A stretch of DNA of 64,000 nucleotides from Vibrio sp. MEBiC08052 (GTDB taxonomy: Bacteria; Pseudomonadota; Gammaproteobacteria; Enterobacterales; Vibrionaceae), in contig NZ_KQ947475.1 of assembly GCF_001506075.1 (NCBI RefSeq), positions 310,001 through 374,000 on the forward strand. Reading direction: 5' to 3'. Positions 40,212 through 48,391 of this stretch are shown here, one piece after another. The position numbers and the translations under genes are program-made. The notes beneath the pieces were generated by a model. The model ran no database searches. It was not told where the DNA came from and saw nothing but the letters and a program-made list of their open reading frames with translations. Numbering within the stretch: position 1 is the stretch's first letter; every line of letters begins with the position of its first letter.

Positions 40212-41228
40212 GTGACATTGAACTATTCTAAAGCCTCGATTTATGCAGGCATCTTTATCTTAAGTTTGACCACCGGATTGGTGCAGGCGAAGTCCCCTGA
40301 ACTGACCGTGTATACCTATGATTCTTTTACCTCGGAATGGGGCCCCGGGCCTGCGATTAAGCAAGCATTTGAGGCGCGCTGTCACTGCGAGCTGAACTAT
40401 GTGGCACTCGACGATGGAGTCTCAATTCTCAATCGTCTGAGGCTTGAAGGCAATCATAGTCAGGCGGATATTGTTCTGGGGCTGGATGACAGCCTGATGG
40501 CAGAAGCCAAACAGACAGGACTGCTAGCCAAACATCATGTCGATACCACAGCATTAACGCTCCCCAACGGCTGGCATGATGATGTGTTCATTCCTTACGA
40601 TTATGGCTATTTTGCTTTTGTTTACCGTAAGGATTTACTCCCCAATCCGCCACACAGTCTTAAAGCACTGGTTGAACAAGCGCCTGATTTGAAAATCATC
40701 TATCAGGATCCGCGGACATCGACTCCGGGTCAGGGGCTGCTGTTATGGATGAAATCCGTCTACGGTGATCAGGCGGCTCAAGCCTGGCAACAATTGGCGG
40801 AGAAAACGGTCACGGTCACCAAAGGTTGGTCGGAAGCCTATTCGATGTTTCTCAAAGGCGAATCGGATATGGTTCTGTCGTACACCACTTCACCGGCCTA
40901 TCATCAGGTCGCTGAGCAGGATGATCGCTATACGGCTGCTGAGTTTTCGGAAGGGCATTACATGCAGGTCGAAGTGGCCGCTAAATTGGCGGGGAGTCCA
41001 CATCAGGCGCTTGCCGATCAGTTTATGCAGTTTATCTTGAGCGATGATTTTCAGTCAGTCATTCCGACGACGAACTGGATGTATCCGGTGACATCGGTCG
41101 CGCTGCCGGATGCTTACAGTCATCTTTCTATACCGAAGAAAGCATTACAGTTTTCTGCGCCGCAGATTGCAGAAAATCGTAAACATTGGATTCGTGAGTG
41201 GCAAACAGCGCTCACGCAGGCTCGGTAA
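40212..41228 (+). CDS. thiB: Thiamine/TPP ABC transporter substrate-binding protein
   Basis: A 338-residue periplasmic binding protein. GTG start at 40212 with AAGGAGAG eight bases upstream; signal peptide TLNYSKASIYAGIFILSLTT ending near VQA. Mature part starts KSPELTVYTYDSFTSEWGPG, the ThiB signature, with the ligand cleft segment VFIPYDYGYFAFVYRKDLLP. It delivers thiamine and its phosphates to ThiP/ThiQ. Controlled by the TPP riboswitch directly upstream. Confidence 0.95.
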   Translation: MTLNYSKASIYAGIFILSLTTGLVQAKSPELTVYTYDSFTSEWGPGPAIKQAFEARCHCELNYVALDDGVSILNRLRLEGNHSQADIVLGLDDSLMAEAKQTGLLAKHHVDTTALTLPNGWHDDVFIPYDYGYFAFVYRKDLLPNPPHSLKALVEQAPDLKIIYQDPRTSTPGQGLLLWMKSVYGDQAAQAWQQLAEKTVTVTKGWSEAYSMFLKGESDMVLSYTTSPAYHQVAEQDDRYTAAEFSEGHYMQVEVAAKLAGSPHQALADQFMQFILSDDFQSVIPTTNWMYPVTSVALPDAYSHLSIPKKALQFSAPQIAENRKHWIREWQTALTQAR

Positions 41229-41236
41229 TTGGTACG

Positions 41237-42841
41237 GTGATCCTGCAACGGGTTCCCCGAATCGGGCTCTGGGTTGCGACGGGTGTCGTGGTCTTTATCC
41301 TGAGTGCATTCGGGGCATTACTGGTTCATGCATCCGGTCTCGAACTGACGACCGTGCTGAGTGACCCTTATTATCTCCATGTCACGCGGTTTAGTTTTTA
41401 TCAGGCATTGTTATCCATGTTGCTGAGTGTGATTCCGGCGATTCCGGTTGCCTTGGCTTTACACCGTCGCGCTTTTCCCGGCCGCGATTTGCTGATCAAA
41501 CTTTTTTCGACCACATTGGTGATACCGGTGTTAGTCGGGGTGTTTGGTTTGCTGGCGATTTATGGCCGCAGCGGTTTTTTAGCCGATGCACTGCATACAC
41601 TGGATCTGGATTTCAGCTTTTCAGTTTATGGTTTGAATGGCATCTTGCTGGCACATGTTTTTTTTAATCTGCCTTATGCCAGCCGGTTGTTTTTACATAC
41701 GCTGGAAATGATCCCCGGAGAGCAGTCATTATTAGCCTGTCATCTGGGGATGACACCGTGGCAAGTGTTTCGTTATGTCAACTGGCCACGGATTCGTCAG
41801 CAGATGCCCCATGTCGCCGGATTGGTTTTCATGTTGTGTTTTACCAGTTTTGCGACCGTAATGGCATTGGGGGGCGGGCCGCAGTCTACCACTATTGAAC
41901 TGGCAATTTATCAGGCGATTAAGTTTGATTTTGATCTGCGCGCCGGTGCCATGTTAGCACTGTGGCAAATGTTACTGTGTGGGGCGTTGGCTTTTATGCT
42001 GCAAAGCATCACCAAAACTATCAACGCGAGTAGTCAGGGAGATTCTCCCCGCCAGCCGTTATTTCGTGATAGTCGTTGGGCGCGTTACTGGGATTGCGGA
42101 TGGATTATTGGCTGTGGACTGTTAGTGTTGCCGCCGCTCGTCATGGTGATGATTTCCGGCCTCAATTCACACCTGTGGGTAGTGCTGAGTGGCGCGGGTT
42201 TTTGGCAGGCATTCGGGAGCTCTTTGCGTGTTGCGGTCGTGGCCGGTTCTCTCGCTCTGGTTGCGGGTATCGGTGTCTTGCTGACGAGCCGGAGTTGGCG
42301 ACTGAATCATCAACGGCGGCGTGCCGATGGGCTGGAAACGATTGGTATGATGGTTTTGGTCACTCCGGGGTTGGTGATTAGTACCGGGCTCTTTCTGCTG
42401 TTACGCGCTTTTACTAACGCGTTTGATTTTGCCTATTGGGTCGTTGTGGCGGTCAATGCCATGATGGCTTTACCTTATGTGATTAAAACCTTACAGCAAC
42501 CGTTATGGATGTTGGCGCAGCAGTATCAGTATCTGTGTGCCAGCCTGGGAATGCAGGGGTGGCGTCGTCTCTGGCTGGTGGAGTGGCGTGCCGTGAGAAA
42601 GCCGATTATTCACGCATGGGTGATCAGCTTTTTGGTGGCGATGGGGGATTTGAGTGCCATCGCGTTATTCGGCAGTCAGGATTTCAGAACCTTGCCACTT
42701 TATCTTTATCAGTTACTGGGAAGCTATCAGATGGAATCCGCTGCTGTGGTGGCCGGTTGTTTATTGATCATCAGTCTCGGATGCTTTTTCATTGCGGAGC
42801 GTCTGTTTCGGCGCGGGGGATATATCAATGCTGACACTTGA
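41237..42841 (+). CDS. thiP: Thiamine/TPP ABC transporter permease
   Basis: A 534-residue double-length permease (E. coli ThiP 536), with two homologous sets of membrane helices (about 1-260 and 300-534). Each half has an EAA-type loop, for example LACHLGMTPWQVFRYVNWPR (first) and CASLGMQGWRRLWLVEWRAV (second), which contact ThiQ. The GTG at 41237 gives the family length and starts eight bases after thiB; a GTG 13 codons upstream overlaps thiB and is an alternative. thiQ overlaps its end by 14 bases. Confidence 0.92.
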   Translation: MILQRVPRIGLWVATGVVVFILSAFGALLVHASGLELTTVLSDPYYLHVTRFSFYQALLSMLLSVIPAIPVALALHRRAFPGRDLLIKLFSTTLVIPVLVGVFGLLAIYGRSGFLADALHTLDLDFSFSVYGLNGILLAHVFFNLPYASRLFLHTLEMIPGEQSLLACHLGMTPWQVFRYVNWPRIRQQMPHVAGLVFMLCFTSFATVMALGGGPQSTTIELAIYQAIKFDFDLRAGAMLALWQMLLCGALAFMLQSITKTINASSQGDSPRQPLFRDSRWARYWDCGWIIGCGLLVLPPLVMVMISGLNSHLWVVLSGAGFWQAFGSSLRVAVVAGSLALVAGIGVLLTSRSWRLNHQRRRADGLETIGMMVLVTPGLVISTGLFLLLRAFTNAFDFAYWVVVAVNAMMALPYVIKTLQQPLWMLAQQYQYLCASLGMQGWRRLWLVEWRAVRKPIIHAWVISFLVAMGDLSAIALFGSQDFRTLPLYLYQLLGSYQMESAAVVAGCLLIISLGCFFIAERLFRRGGYINADT

Positions 42842-43532
42842 TCAGGTGCGTTATGAATATCAACAGGAATGGTTTGATTTCTCGCTCGCTGTGCCGCAAG
42901 GTAGTATTTGGGCTCTGATGGGGCCGAGTGGGGCCGGGAAATCGACGCTGTTAAGTCTGGTTGCCGGGTTTATTGCGCCGAAGTCCGGTGACATCCGGGT
43001 TGATGATCAATCGGTGTTGGCTCTGCCGCCGTATGAGCGTCCATTCTCGATGCTATTTCAGGAGCACAATCTTTTTTCTCACTTATCGGTGCGTGACAAT
43101 ATCGGACTAGGGCTGCATCCGGGGTTAAAACTGACGCGTAAAGACTGGGATAAAGTCGGACATGCTGCGCATCAAGTCGGCATCGAAACACTGTTAGACC
43201 GACGGCCGGAACAGTTGTCCGGCGGGCAACGGCAGCGGGTTGCGCTGGCGCGTTGTTTTGTACAGGAACGTTCACACTGGCTGTTGGATGAACCTTTTTC
43301 AGCATTAGATCCGATTTTACGGGCTGATATGCTGGCTTTGGTCAGACGTTTGGCCAATGAGCGCAATATTTCGGTGTTGATGGTTACTCATCATGTTAAT
43401 GATGCCAAAAATATGGCCAGCCATTTTGCCTATATCGATGAGAATCATGTTCAGGTGACTGGGGAAATTGAGGGGTTGACTGCATCGCACCCGAGCGAGT
43501 CGCTGAATGCATTTATCCGTGCGGGAAATTGA
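42828..43532 (+). CDS. thiQ: Thiamine ABC transporter ATPase
   Basis: A 234-residue ABC ATPase (E. coli ThiQ 232), starting MLTLDQVRYEYQQEWFDFSL. Walker A WALMGPSGAGKSTLLSLVAG (about 27-46), Q-loop SMLFQEHNLFSHLSVRDNIG, signature EQLSGGQRQRVALARCFVQE and Walker B HWLLDEPFSALDP are all intact. It powers ThiBP uptake. The start overlaps the thiP end by 14 bases, tying translation of the two. Confidence 0.95.
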   Translation: MLTLDQVRYEYQQEWFDFSLAVPQGSIWALMGPSGAGKSTLLSLVAGFIAPKSGDIRVDDQSVLALPPYERPFSMLFQEHNLFSHLSVRDNIGLGLHPGLKLTRKDWDKVGHAAHQVGIETLLDRRPEQLSGGQRQRVALARCFVQERSHWLLDEPFSALDPILRADMLALVRRLANERNISVLMVTHHVNDAKNMASHFAYIDENHVQVTGEIEGLTASHPSESLNAFIRAGN

Positions 43533-43586
43533 GGATGAAAGTGCCATGCCTTTATCACGGCATGACGCCTTCATCGCGTAGATATA

Positions 43587-44114
43587 TTACTCCGAAGTTT
43601 CTTCTAACGATTTCAGGAGTTGGAAGATCTCTCTGGCTGATTTTGATGATTTTCCGCTCTGCTGTTCTTTTTTCGCCTGACGAATCAAATGACGCAGTTG
43701 CTGACGGTCCACTTCAGGATGCTTTTCTATCACGGCATTGATGGCCGTATCCCCTTCCTCAATCAATTGATCCCGCTGTTGTTCCAGACGGTGGAACGCG
43801 GCGGTTGCCTGAGCATGTTTGTTACGGTACTTATCCAACGCAGCCTGAATCGGTTCCACATCGATATGACGCATTAAACGGCCAATATACTGAAGTTGTC
43901 GTCTTCTCGCTTCATTCTTAAAGCGTTGCGCATCTTTGATTGCCTCGGCAAGCTCGGCCGGCAACGGGAACTTCTCCAAAGAGGCCGGCTTGAGTTCAAC
44001 CAGTGCTTCCCCGAGTTGTTGCAACTCAATCATGTCATTCTTCATTTCGGTTTTACTGACCCAAATGATCTCTTCTTCCTCTTCCCAGGGAGCTTTTTGA
44101 TTTTTGCGCGCCAT
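43587..44114 (-). CDS. darP: Ribosome-associated protein DarP (YjgA, DUF615)
   Basis: A 175-residue DUF615 protein, highly helical and charged. It starts [20 protein letters not shown] and has the family core [20 protein letters not shown] and [20 protein letters not shown] (about 72-91). In E. coli DarP/YjgA associates with late 50S assembly intermediates. Divergent from pmbA, as in E. coli (yjgA-pmbA), and converging on thiQ. Confidence 0.92.
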   Translation of the reverse strand: MARKNQKAPWEEEEEIIWVSKTEMKNDMIELQQLGEALVELKPASLEKFPLPAELAEAIKDAQRFKNEARRRQLQYIGRLMRHIDVEPIQAALDKYRNKHAQATAAFHRLEQQRDQLIEEGDTAINAVIEKHPEVDRQQLRHLIRQAKKEQQSGKSSKSAREIFQLLKSLEETSE

Positions 44115-44223
44115 AGTCTCTAACTTATCTGCTTATCAATGTCTGTTATTTTAGCAAGAATCGTGGGGAGAACGAGAATTTCTTGTTATGCTATCGAAAT
44201 AGTTTCAATAAGAGACATCAGTT

Positions 44224-45570
44224 ATGAATGTAAAACAGCAAGTTGCACAACAGCGAAGTGAGCTTGAAGCTGCAGTCGCGAAAGCTTTAGAGCTTGCATC
44301 GTCACAAGCGGACGCCGCAGAAGTGGCGATTACCAAGAGTACGGGGCTCAGTGTTTCAACCCGTTTTTGTGAAGTCGAGAATGTCGAGTTTAACAGTGAT
44401 GGTGCCTTGGGGATTACAGTTTACCGGGGTCAGCGCAGAGGCAGTGCTTCGACATCCGATCTGAGTGAACAAGCGATTCAACAGACTGTGTTGGCTGCAT
44501 TGGATATTGCCCAGTATACCTCGGAAGATCCGTTTGCCGGCCCTGCACCAAAAGAGTTGATGGTGCAAGAGATTCCGGATCTGGATCTGTTCCACCCGGA
44601 TGAACCGAATCCGGATGAGGCTGCCAGCATTGCGATTGCCGCAGAAAGAGCCGCGCTCGATTACAGCACCAAGATCAAACAGAGTGATGGCGCGAGTTAT
44701 GACAGTCACTACGGTGTCAAAGTCTACGGCAATAGTCATGGCTTGCTTGCCAGTTATGCATCCAGCCGTCACAGTATTAGTTGCTGTGTGATTGGTCAGG
44801 GCGAACAGGATCACATGGAGCGAGATTACAGCTATACCATTGCGCGCCATAAAGATGATCTGTGGACACCGCAACAAGTCGGTCAACTTGCGGCCGAGCG
44901 AACCGTGAACCGGTTGGATCCGCAAAAACTGAAAACCGGTCATTATCCGGTAATGTTTGCTCCGGAAATTGCGACCGGCCTGATCGGCCATTTCGTGATG
45001 GCGATTTCCGGTGGCAATTTATATCGTAAATCATCATTCTTGCTGGATCATCTGGGCGAGAAAATTTTCCCGGACTGGTTCTCGATTGCTGAGCGACCAC
45101 ATATTCTGCGTGGATTGGCTTCCAGCCCGTTTGACAGTGAAGGGCTGGCCACACGGGATTTAGACATCGTCACCGATGGGGTGTTAGAGACTTATTTGTT
45201 GGCCAGCTATGCCGCGAGAAAGCTGAATATGACGCCGACCGGCCATGCCGGCGGAATTCACAACTGGTTTGTGAAATCCTCCGGTGAGCAGGATTTCCAG
45301 CAGATGCTGAAAGCAATGGGTACCGGCTTCTTGGTCACTGAAGTGATGGGACAGGGCGTGAATATTGTTACCGGTGATTACTCACGCGGTGCTGCCGGTT
45401 TCTGGGTTGAAAATGGCGAGATTCAGTATCCAGTATCTGGCATCACCATTGCCGCGGGGCTGAAAGATATGTTTAGCAACATCGTTGCAGTCGGCAATGA
45501 TGTTGATGTGCGTTCTCAGATTCAGACCGGTTCTATTCTGATTGAATCAATGAAGGTAGCCGGGGAATAA
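44224..45570 (+). CDS. pmbA: Metalloprotease-related protein PmbA/TldE
   Basis: A 448-residue PmbA (TldE), partner of TldD in a heterodimer that degrades unfolded peptides such as CcdA and matures microcin B17. It starts [20 protein letters not shown]; conserved elements include [24 protein letters not shown] barrel strands ([20 protein letters not shown]) and the C-terminal [20 protein letters not shown]. As usual for PmbA, there is no HExxxH metal site, which lies in TldD. A terminator follows, and then the accessory insertion. Confidence 0.96.
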   Translation: MNVKQQVAQQRSELEAAVAKALELASSQADAAEVAITKSTGLSVSTRFCEVENVEFNSDGALGITVYRGQRRGSASTSDLSEQAIQQTVLAALDIAQYTSEDPFAGPAPKELMVQEIPDLDLFHPDEPNPDEAASIAIAAERAALDYSTKIKQSDGASYDSHYGVKVYGNSHGLLASYASSRHSISCCVIGQGEQDHMERDYSYTIARHKDDLWTPQQVGQLAAERTVNRLDPQKLKTGHYPVMFAPEIATGLIGHFVMAISGGNLYRKSSFLLDHLGEKIFPDWFSIAERPHILRGLASSPFDSEGLATRDLDIVTDGVLETYLLASYAARKLNMTPTGHAGGIHNWFVKSSGEQDFQQMLKAMGTGFLVTEVMGQGVNIVTGDYSRGAAGFWVENGEIQYPVSGITIAAGLKDMFSNIVAVGNDVDVRSQIQTGSILIESMKVAGE

Positions 45571-45596
45571 TTATTCTTCTTCCATCAAATCGATTG

Positions 45597-45621
45597 AAGC
45601 GGGCTTAATAGCCCGCTTTTT
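45597..45621 (+). terminator. pmbA terminator
   Basis: A 9-base stem AAGCGGGCT (45597-45605) and AGCCCGCTT (45610-45618), loop TAAT, with five T residues (45617-45621). It lies 26 bases after pmbA and marks the left edge of the accessory stretch. Confidence 0.93.
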
Positions 45622-45813
45622 CTTAATGCGATAATTATCAGTGACTGGTATTTATTTTGAGTAAAATATCACGAGTCACAACAAAGCACTGCAACATCTT
45701 GAATTGCTATGTTAATTTATAGCAAATTTTTCCAGTTCTTCTTCATGGTTTTCAGCGTAGTCCGATTTGTGTCGCTGAGTGAATCATCGATTCTGTCGGT
45801 AAGGAATAAAGTC

Positions 45814-46689
45814 ATGTTATCTCCTCAAGAGCGTGCTGCAATTAAGCAAGATATTCAATCCAACCAGCATGAAATCTATGTCATCTCATTTGAAGAGATG
45901 GATAATATTGTGAAATATTCACCTCATGCTTATTCGAAGACTGTGAAAGATACTTGGAAGAAACTAAGAGACAGAGCTGGAGATGGGGCAAACTGGTATT
46001 CTACAGCAGATGATGGCCTAACCCTCGTAAAACTGATTAGTGATTTGGGTGGTATTGGAACCAAAGCTTATATAAAGACCTATGGTGGTAAACCGCATAT
46101 TATTTTAAAGGGTAATCCTCGTTTGAGAACAGTGTTGACTGGGACAAAATATGGAGTGAAAAACGCCAAGGTCGTGACAATGGGTTTAGGAAAAGCTGCG
46201 GCGATTAGTGGTGCAAAAGCTGGTGGCGTGCTTTCCGTTATTTTAATGAGCGCCTATCGGATTGCTGATTATGTTTTAACTGATGAAATAACGTTATCTC
46301 GATTAATTGGATCTTTGGCTACTGATGTGGTGAAAATTGGGATTGTAACGGGAGCTTCTATCGTAGCAGCCTACGGAGCTGGATTGCTTTCTTTTGCCAT
46401 TGGGCCGCTTGCTGCTGTTGTAATTATCGGTTTTGTTGGAAATATAGCTTTAACCTATATTGATAATCATTACCATATTACTGATAGAGTCGTTGAGGTT
46501 TTAGATGAAATGGGAAATGGCGTTAATAATTATCTTGCTCGGGCTAAACATCAATTTGAAGATACAATGGCACGTGCTGCCGGTTCTGTGATTGATTATG
46601 TACTGGAGTCAGCGCAACAGATGATAATTGATTTTACTAAACATTCAATTGATCGGTTTTTGTCTCCTCAACCAAAGGTATATTTCTAG
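45814..46689 (+). CDS. Putative T6SS membrane-targeting effector (toxin)
   Basis: A 291-residue protein starting MLSPQERAAIKQDIQSNQHE; ATG at 45814 is placed by AAGGA eight bases upstream, and the earlier start at 45709 would add a hydrophobic stretch without such a site. Residues 1-90 are charged and helical with no signal peptide. A conserved-looking block follows: GGKPHIILKGNPRLRTVLTG and TKYG (91-114), then hydrophobic segments at about 134-155, 172-195 and 196-216 with glycine/alanine-rich spacing, and an amphipathic tail (225-280). Such a build fits pore-forming or Tme-like membrane-disrupting T6SS effectors. Two small membrane proteins and an Hcp follow. Base composition is AT-rich against the neighbours. 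Function is inferred. Confidence 0.5.
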   Translation: MLSPQERAAIKQDIQSNQHEIYVISFEEMDNIVKYSPHAYSKTVKDTWKKLRDRAGDGANWYSTADDGLTLVKLISDLGGIGTKAYIKTYGGKPHIILKGNPRLRTVLTGTKYGVKNAKVVTMGLGKAAAISGAKAGGVLSVILMSAYRIADYVLTDEITLSRLIGSLATDVVKIGIVTGASIVAAYGAGLLSFAIGPLAAVVIIGFVGNIALTYIDNHYHITDRVVEVLDEMGNGVNNYLARAKHQFEDTMARAAGSVIDYVLESAQQMIIDFTKHSIDRFLSPQPKVYF

Positions 46690-47156
46690 TGAAAGAAGAA
46701 GTTACTATTCCTAAGTTATTATTAGCATTATTGTTTTTTTTAGGTTTTGCTTTATTCGCTTTCCTTGCTTTTGGGATTGCCTTATATCAGTTAATTGACA
46801 GTTTAATTGAATTACCAAGTGTGATTGAGTTTGACCGTGGGGCTATGTATGGATTTGGAGGGGGAATTGGACTCTCTAGTTTCTGTGTTGCTTTTGTAAT
46901 CTTGATATTTTATCGAAAAATCTCACCAGCAGCTGAAAGTCGAATAGGAAAAGGAATAATTTATGGATTAGTATTAATGTTCATATTACCTATTGTTTCT
47001 GGCTTTACTATACCTTATTTAATAAAAAATCATGATTATCAACGGTGTGAAAAAGCAGAATACCAGCCTTCATGGCCAATATTTCGTGCTCATTTTTATA
47101 CAGATACGTCTGCCACCTGTCAGCAACTAGTTCAAGAAATATCAGATAGGTACTGA
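46689..47156 (+). CDS. Putative membrane immunity protein 1 (DUF1240-like)
   Basis: A 155-residue inner-membrane protein with three hydrophobic segments (about 9-35, 52-75, 90-112) and a hydrophilic C-terminal tail, residues 113-155, with Cys residues in YQRCEKAEY and SATCQQLVQEI. Its GTG start shares a base with the upstream stop (TAGTG), so it is translationally coupled, as expected of a protein that must be made along with a toxin. The build and tail resemble DUF1240-like proteins found by toxin genes; the family call is by eye. The tail pattern recurs in the next gene. Confidence 0.5.
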   Translation: MKEEVTIPKLLLALLFFLGFALFAFLAFGIALYQLIDSLIELPSVIEFDRGAMYGFGGGIGLSSFCVAFVILIFYRKISPAAESRIGKGIIYGLVLMFILPIVSGFTIPYLIKNHDYQRCEKAEYQPSWPIFRAHFYTDTSATCQQLVQEISDRY

Positions 47157-47160
47157 TTGA

Positions 47161-47634
47161 ATGAAAAGAAAATCCGATTCACGGTTAACTTGGAAGGAAA
47201 TAGTTGCCTATAGTATCTTTGTTCCTTTGGTTATAGTTTTTTTTGTTTATCCTGAGTACTATGTTGGTCACTTTATTTTCTTAGTCGCTAATCATTCACC
47301 TATTATTGAACTTTCCTTTACAGAGATACTTATGTTTTTGTGGGGGATTGGGATAGTTGTATATTCTACATCTGTTGGTTTTTTGAGAAAAATAAAATTT
47401 ACGCCCAAAATAGAGTGGTGTCTGGAAAAGTTGAATTCTATGATTCTAAATTTATTTATTTTTGGCCCTTTTGTTTTATTCTGCTTCTCCGATGGTTTTA
47501 TGGAAAAATATAATTATATGAATTGTGAAGAGTTGGAGGTTGTAGGATATAAACGTTCAAAATCTATCTATACAAATAGTCAACAAATCTGTGAACAGTT
47601 GATTGAAGAAAAGAAACAAGCCGGGAGATATTAA
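47161..47634 (+). CDS. Putative membrane immunity protein 2 (paralogue)
   Basis: A 157-residue protein, four bases after the previous gene. It has the same layout: hydrophobic segments at about 11-38, 49-72 and 92-110, then a soluble tail YNYMNCEELEVVGYKRSKSI ending ICEQLIEEKKQAGRY. The tails share Y..(x)C near the membrane and C..L(I/V).E near the end, while the membrane parts differ. It looks like a diverged second immunity gene, perhaps for a related toxin. It is AT-rich, and a terminator follows. Confidence 0.5.
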   Translation: MKRKSDSRLTWKEIVAYSIFVPLVIVFFVYPEYYVGHFIFLVANHSPIIELSFTEILMFLWGIGIVVYSTSVGFLRKIKFTPKIEWCLEKLNSMILNLFIFGPFVLFCFSDGFMEKYNYMNCEELEVVGYKRSKSIYTNSQQICEQLIEEKKQAGRY

Positions 47635-47641
47635 TTAAAAG

Positions 47642-47673
47642 GACTGAATTCATTATGTATTCAGTCTGTTTTT
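47642..47673 (+). terminator. Terminator of the toxin/immunity genes
   Basis: An 8-base stem GACTGAAT (47642-47649) and ATTCAGTC (47659-47666) with a 9-base loop is followed by TGTTTTT. It lies right after the second immunity-like gene and separates it from hcp, which should have its own promoter. Confidence 0.88.
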
Positions 47674-47723
47674 AACAACGATTATGTTTTCTATAACAAT
47701 AAAGTGGTTTGCTTCAAAAGAAG

Positions 47724-47729
47724 TATAAT
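47724..47729 (+). promoter_or_regulatory. Possible hcp -10 element
   Basis: TATAAT lies 29 bases before the hcp ATG, after the upstream terminator. No -35 hexamer is seen at 16-18 bases, and no -24/-12 sigma-54 site was found in the gap, so the promoter type is open. Confidence 0.35.
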
Positions 47730-47758
47730 TACTTTCACGATAAAAAGGTTGGTTCTTT

Positions 47759-48253
47759 ATGGCACATGTAGCGTACATGACAATCTCTGGTGAAAAACAG
47801 GGATTAATTTCTAGCGGGTGTAACACCAAAGACTCAATGGGGAATAAATATCAGGAATCCCATACGGATGAAATCACGATTCTTTCCTGTGATCATCATA
47901 TGGCGAAGGCGCCGCATCAGCATGGAAAAAGTCATGCTCCGATTCGCATTATCAAGAATATTGATAAATCAAGTCCACTGTTATCTACGGCATTTGCCCG
48001 GCAGGAACATCTCGATTGTGTGATTCATTTTTACCGTACCAATGAACAGGGCTATAACGAAAAGTTTTATTCCATCGAACTGACGAAAGCGATTATCAGC
48101 GGCATGAGCTTTGCCCTGCCACATACCGTTCATGCGCATCAGGAAGAAATGCATGAAGTCATCGAACTCAGCTATCAGGAAATTGCCTGGCAGCACAGCA
48201 TCAGCGGGACGATGGGATATGACAACTGGGATCAGGGTGGTTGGGGTGAATAA
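47759..48253 (+). CDS. hcp: Hcp-family T6SS tube protein/effector carrier
   Basis: A 164-residue Hcp of the Hcp1/TIGR03344 type, starting MAHVAYMTISGEKQGLISSG, then CNTKDSMGNKYQESHTDEIT. Middle parts IKNIDKSSPLLSTAFARQEH and HLDCVIHFYRTNEQGYNEKF, and the C-terminal IELSYQEIAWQHSISGTMGY, match the family. Hexamer rings of such proteins form the T6SS tube and carry small effectors. No vgrG, PAAR or T6SS core gene lies in the window, so this is an auxiliary copy. No toxin domain is fused. It stands next to the putative toxin/immunity genes but behind its own terminator-separated start. Confidence 0.88.
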   Translation: MAHVAYMTISGEKQGLISSGCNTKDSMGNKYQESHTDEITILSCDHHMAKAPHQHGKSHAPIRIIKNIDKSSPLLSTAFARQEHLDCVIHFYRTNEQGYNEKFYSIELTKAIISGMSFALPHTVHAHQEEMHEVIELSYQEIAWQHSISGTMGYDNWDQGGWGE

Positions 48254-48306
48254 TACTAACCCGTGAAATACGCGAAAAATATTGATGAATGTGATGGAAC
48301 AAACAT

Positions 48307-48328
48307 GCAAGGGCATAAATGCCCTTGC
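48307..48328. terminator. Hairpin between hcp and mgtE
   Basis: A perfect 9-base stem GCAAGGGCA (48307-48315) and TGCCCTTGC (48320-48328), loop TAAA, lies between the convergent genes. Only two T residues follow, so termination strength is uncertain. Confidence 0.55.
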
Positions 48329-48391
48329 TTAAGCGCTCTGGAATATTTTAAGCGGTTTGTGGAATCACATTTATCAAGATCACAAAACACC

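Noticed and set aside
43545..43564. CATGCC/GGCATG hairpin between thiQ and darP as terminator
   Set aside because: Only a six-base stem with no T tract on either strand.
45640..45665. Possible sigma-54 promoter (TGG-TAT-N5-TTGA) upstream of the putative effector
   Set aside because: The -12 GC is missing (GA instead) and the -24 box matches weakly; not strong enough to call.
45709..45813. Longer N-terminus (35 residues) of the putative T6SS effector
   Set aside because: No ribosome-binding site at 45709, whereas ATG 45814 follows AAGGA at eight bases; the added stretch overlaps the promoter region.
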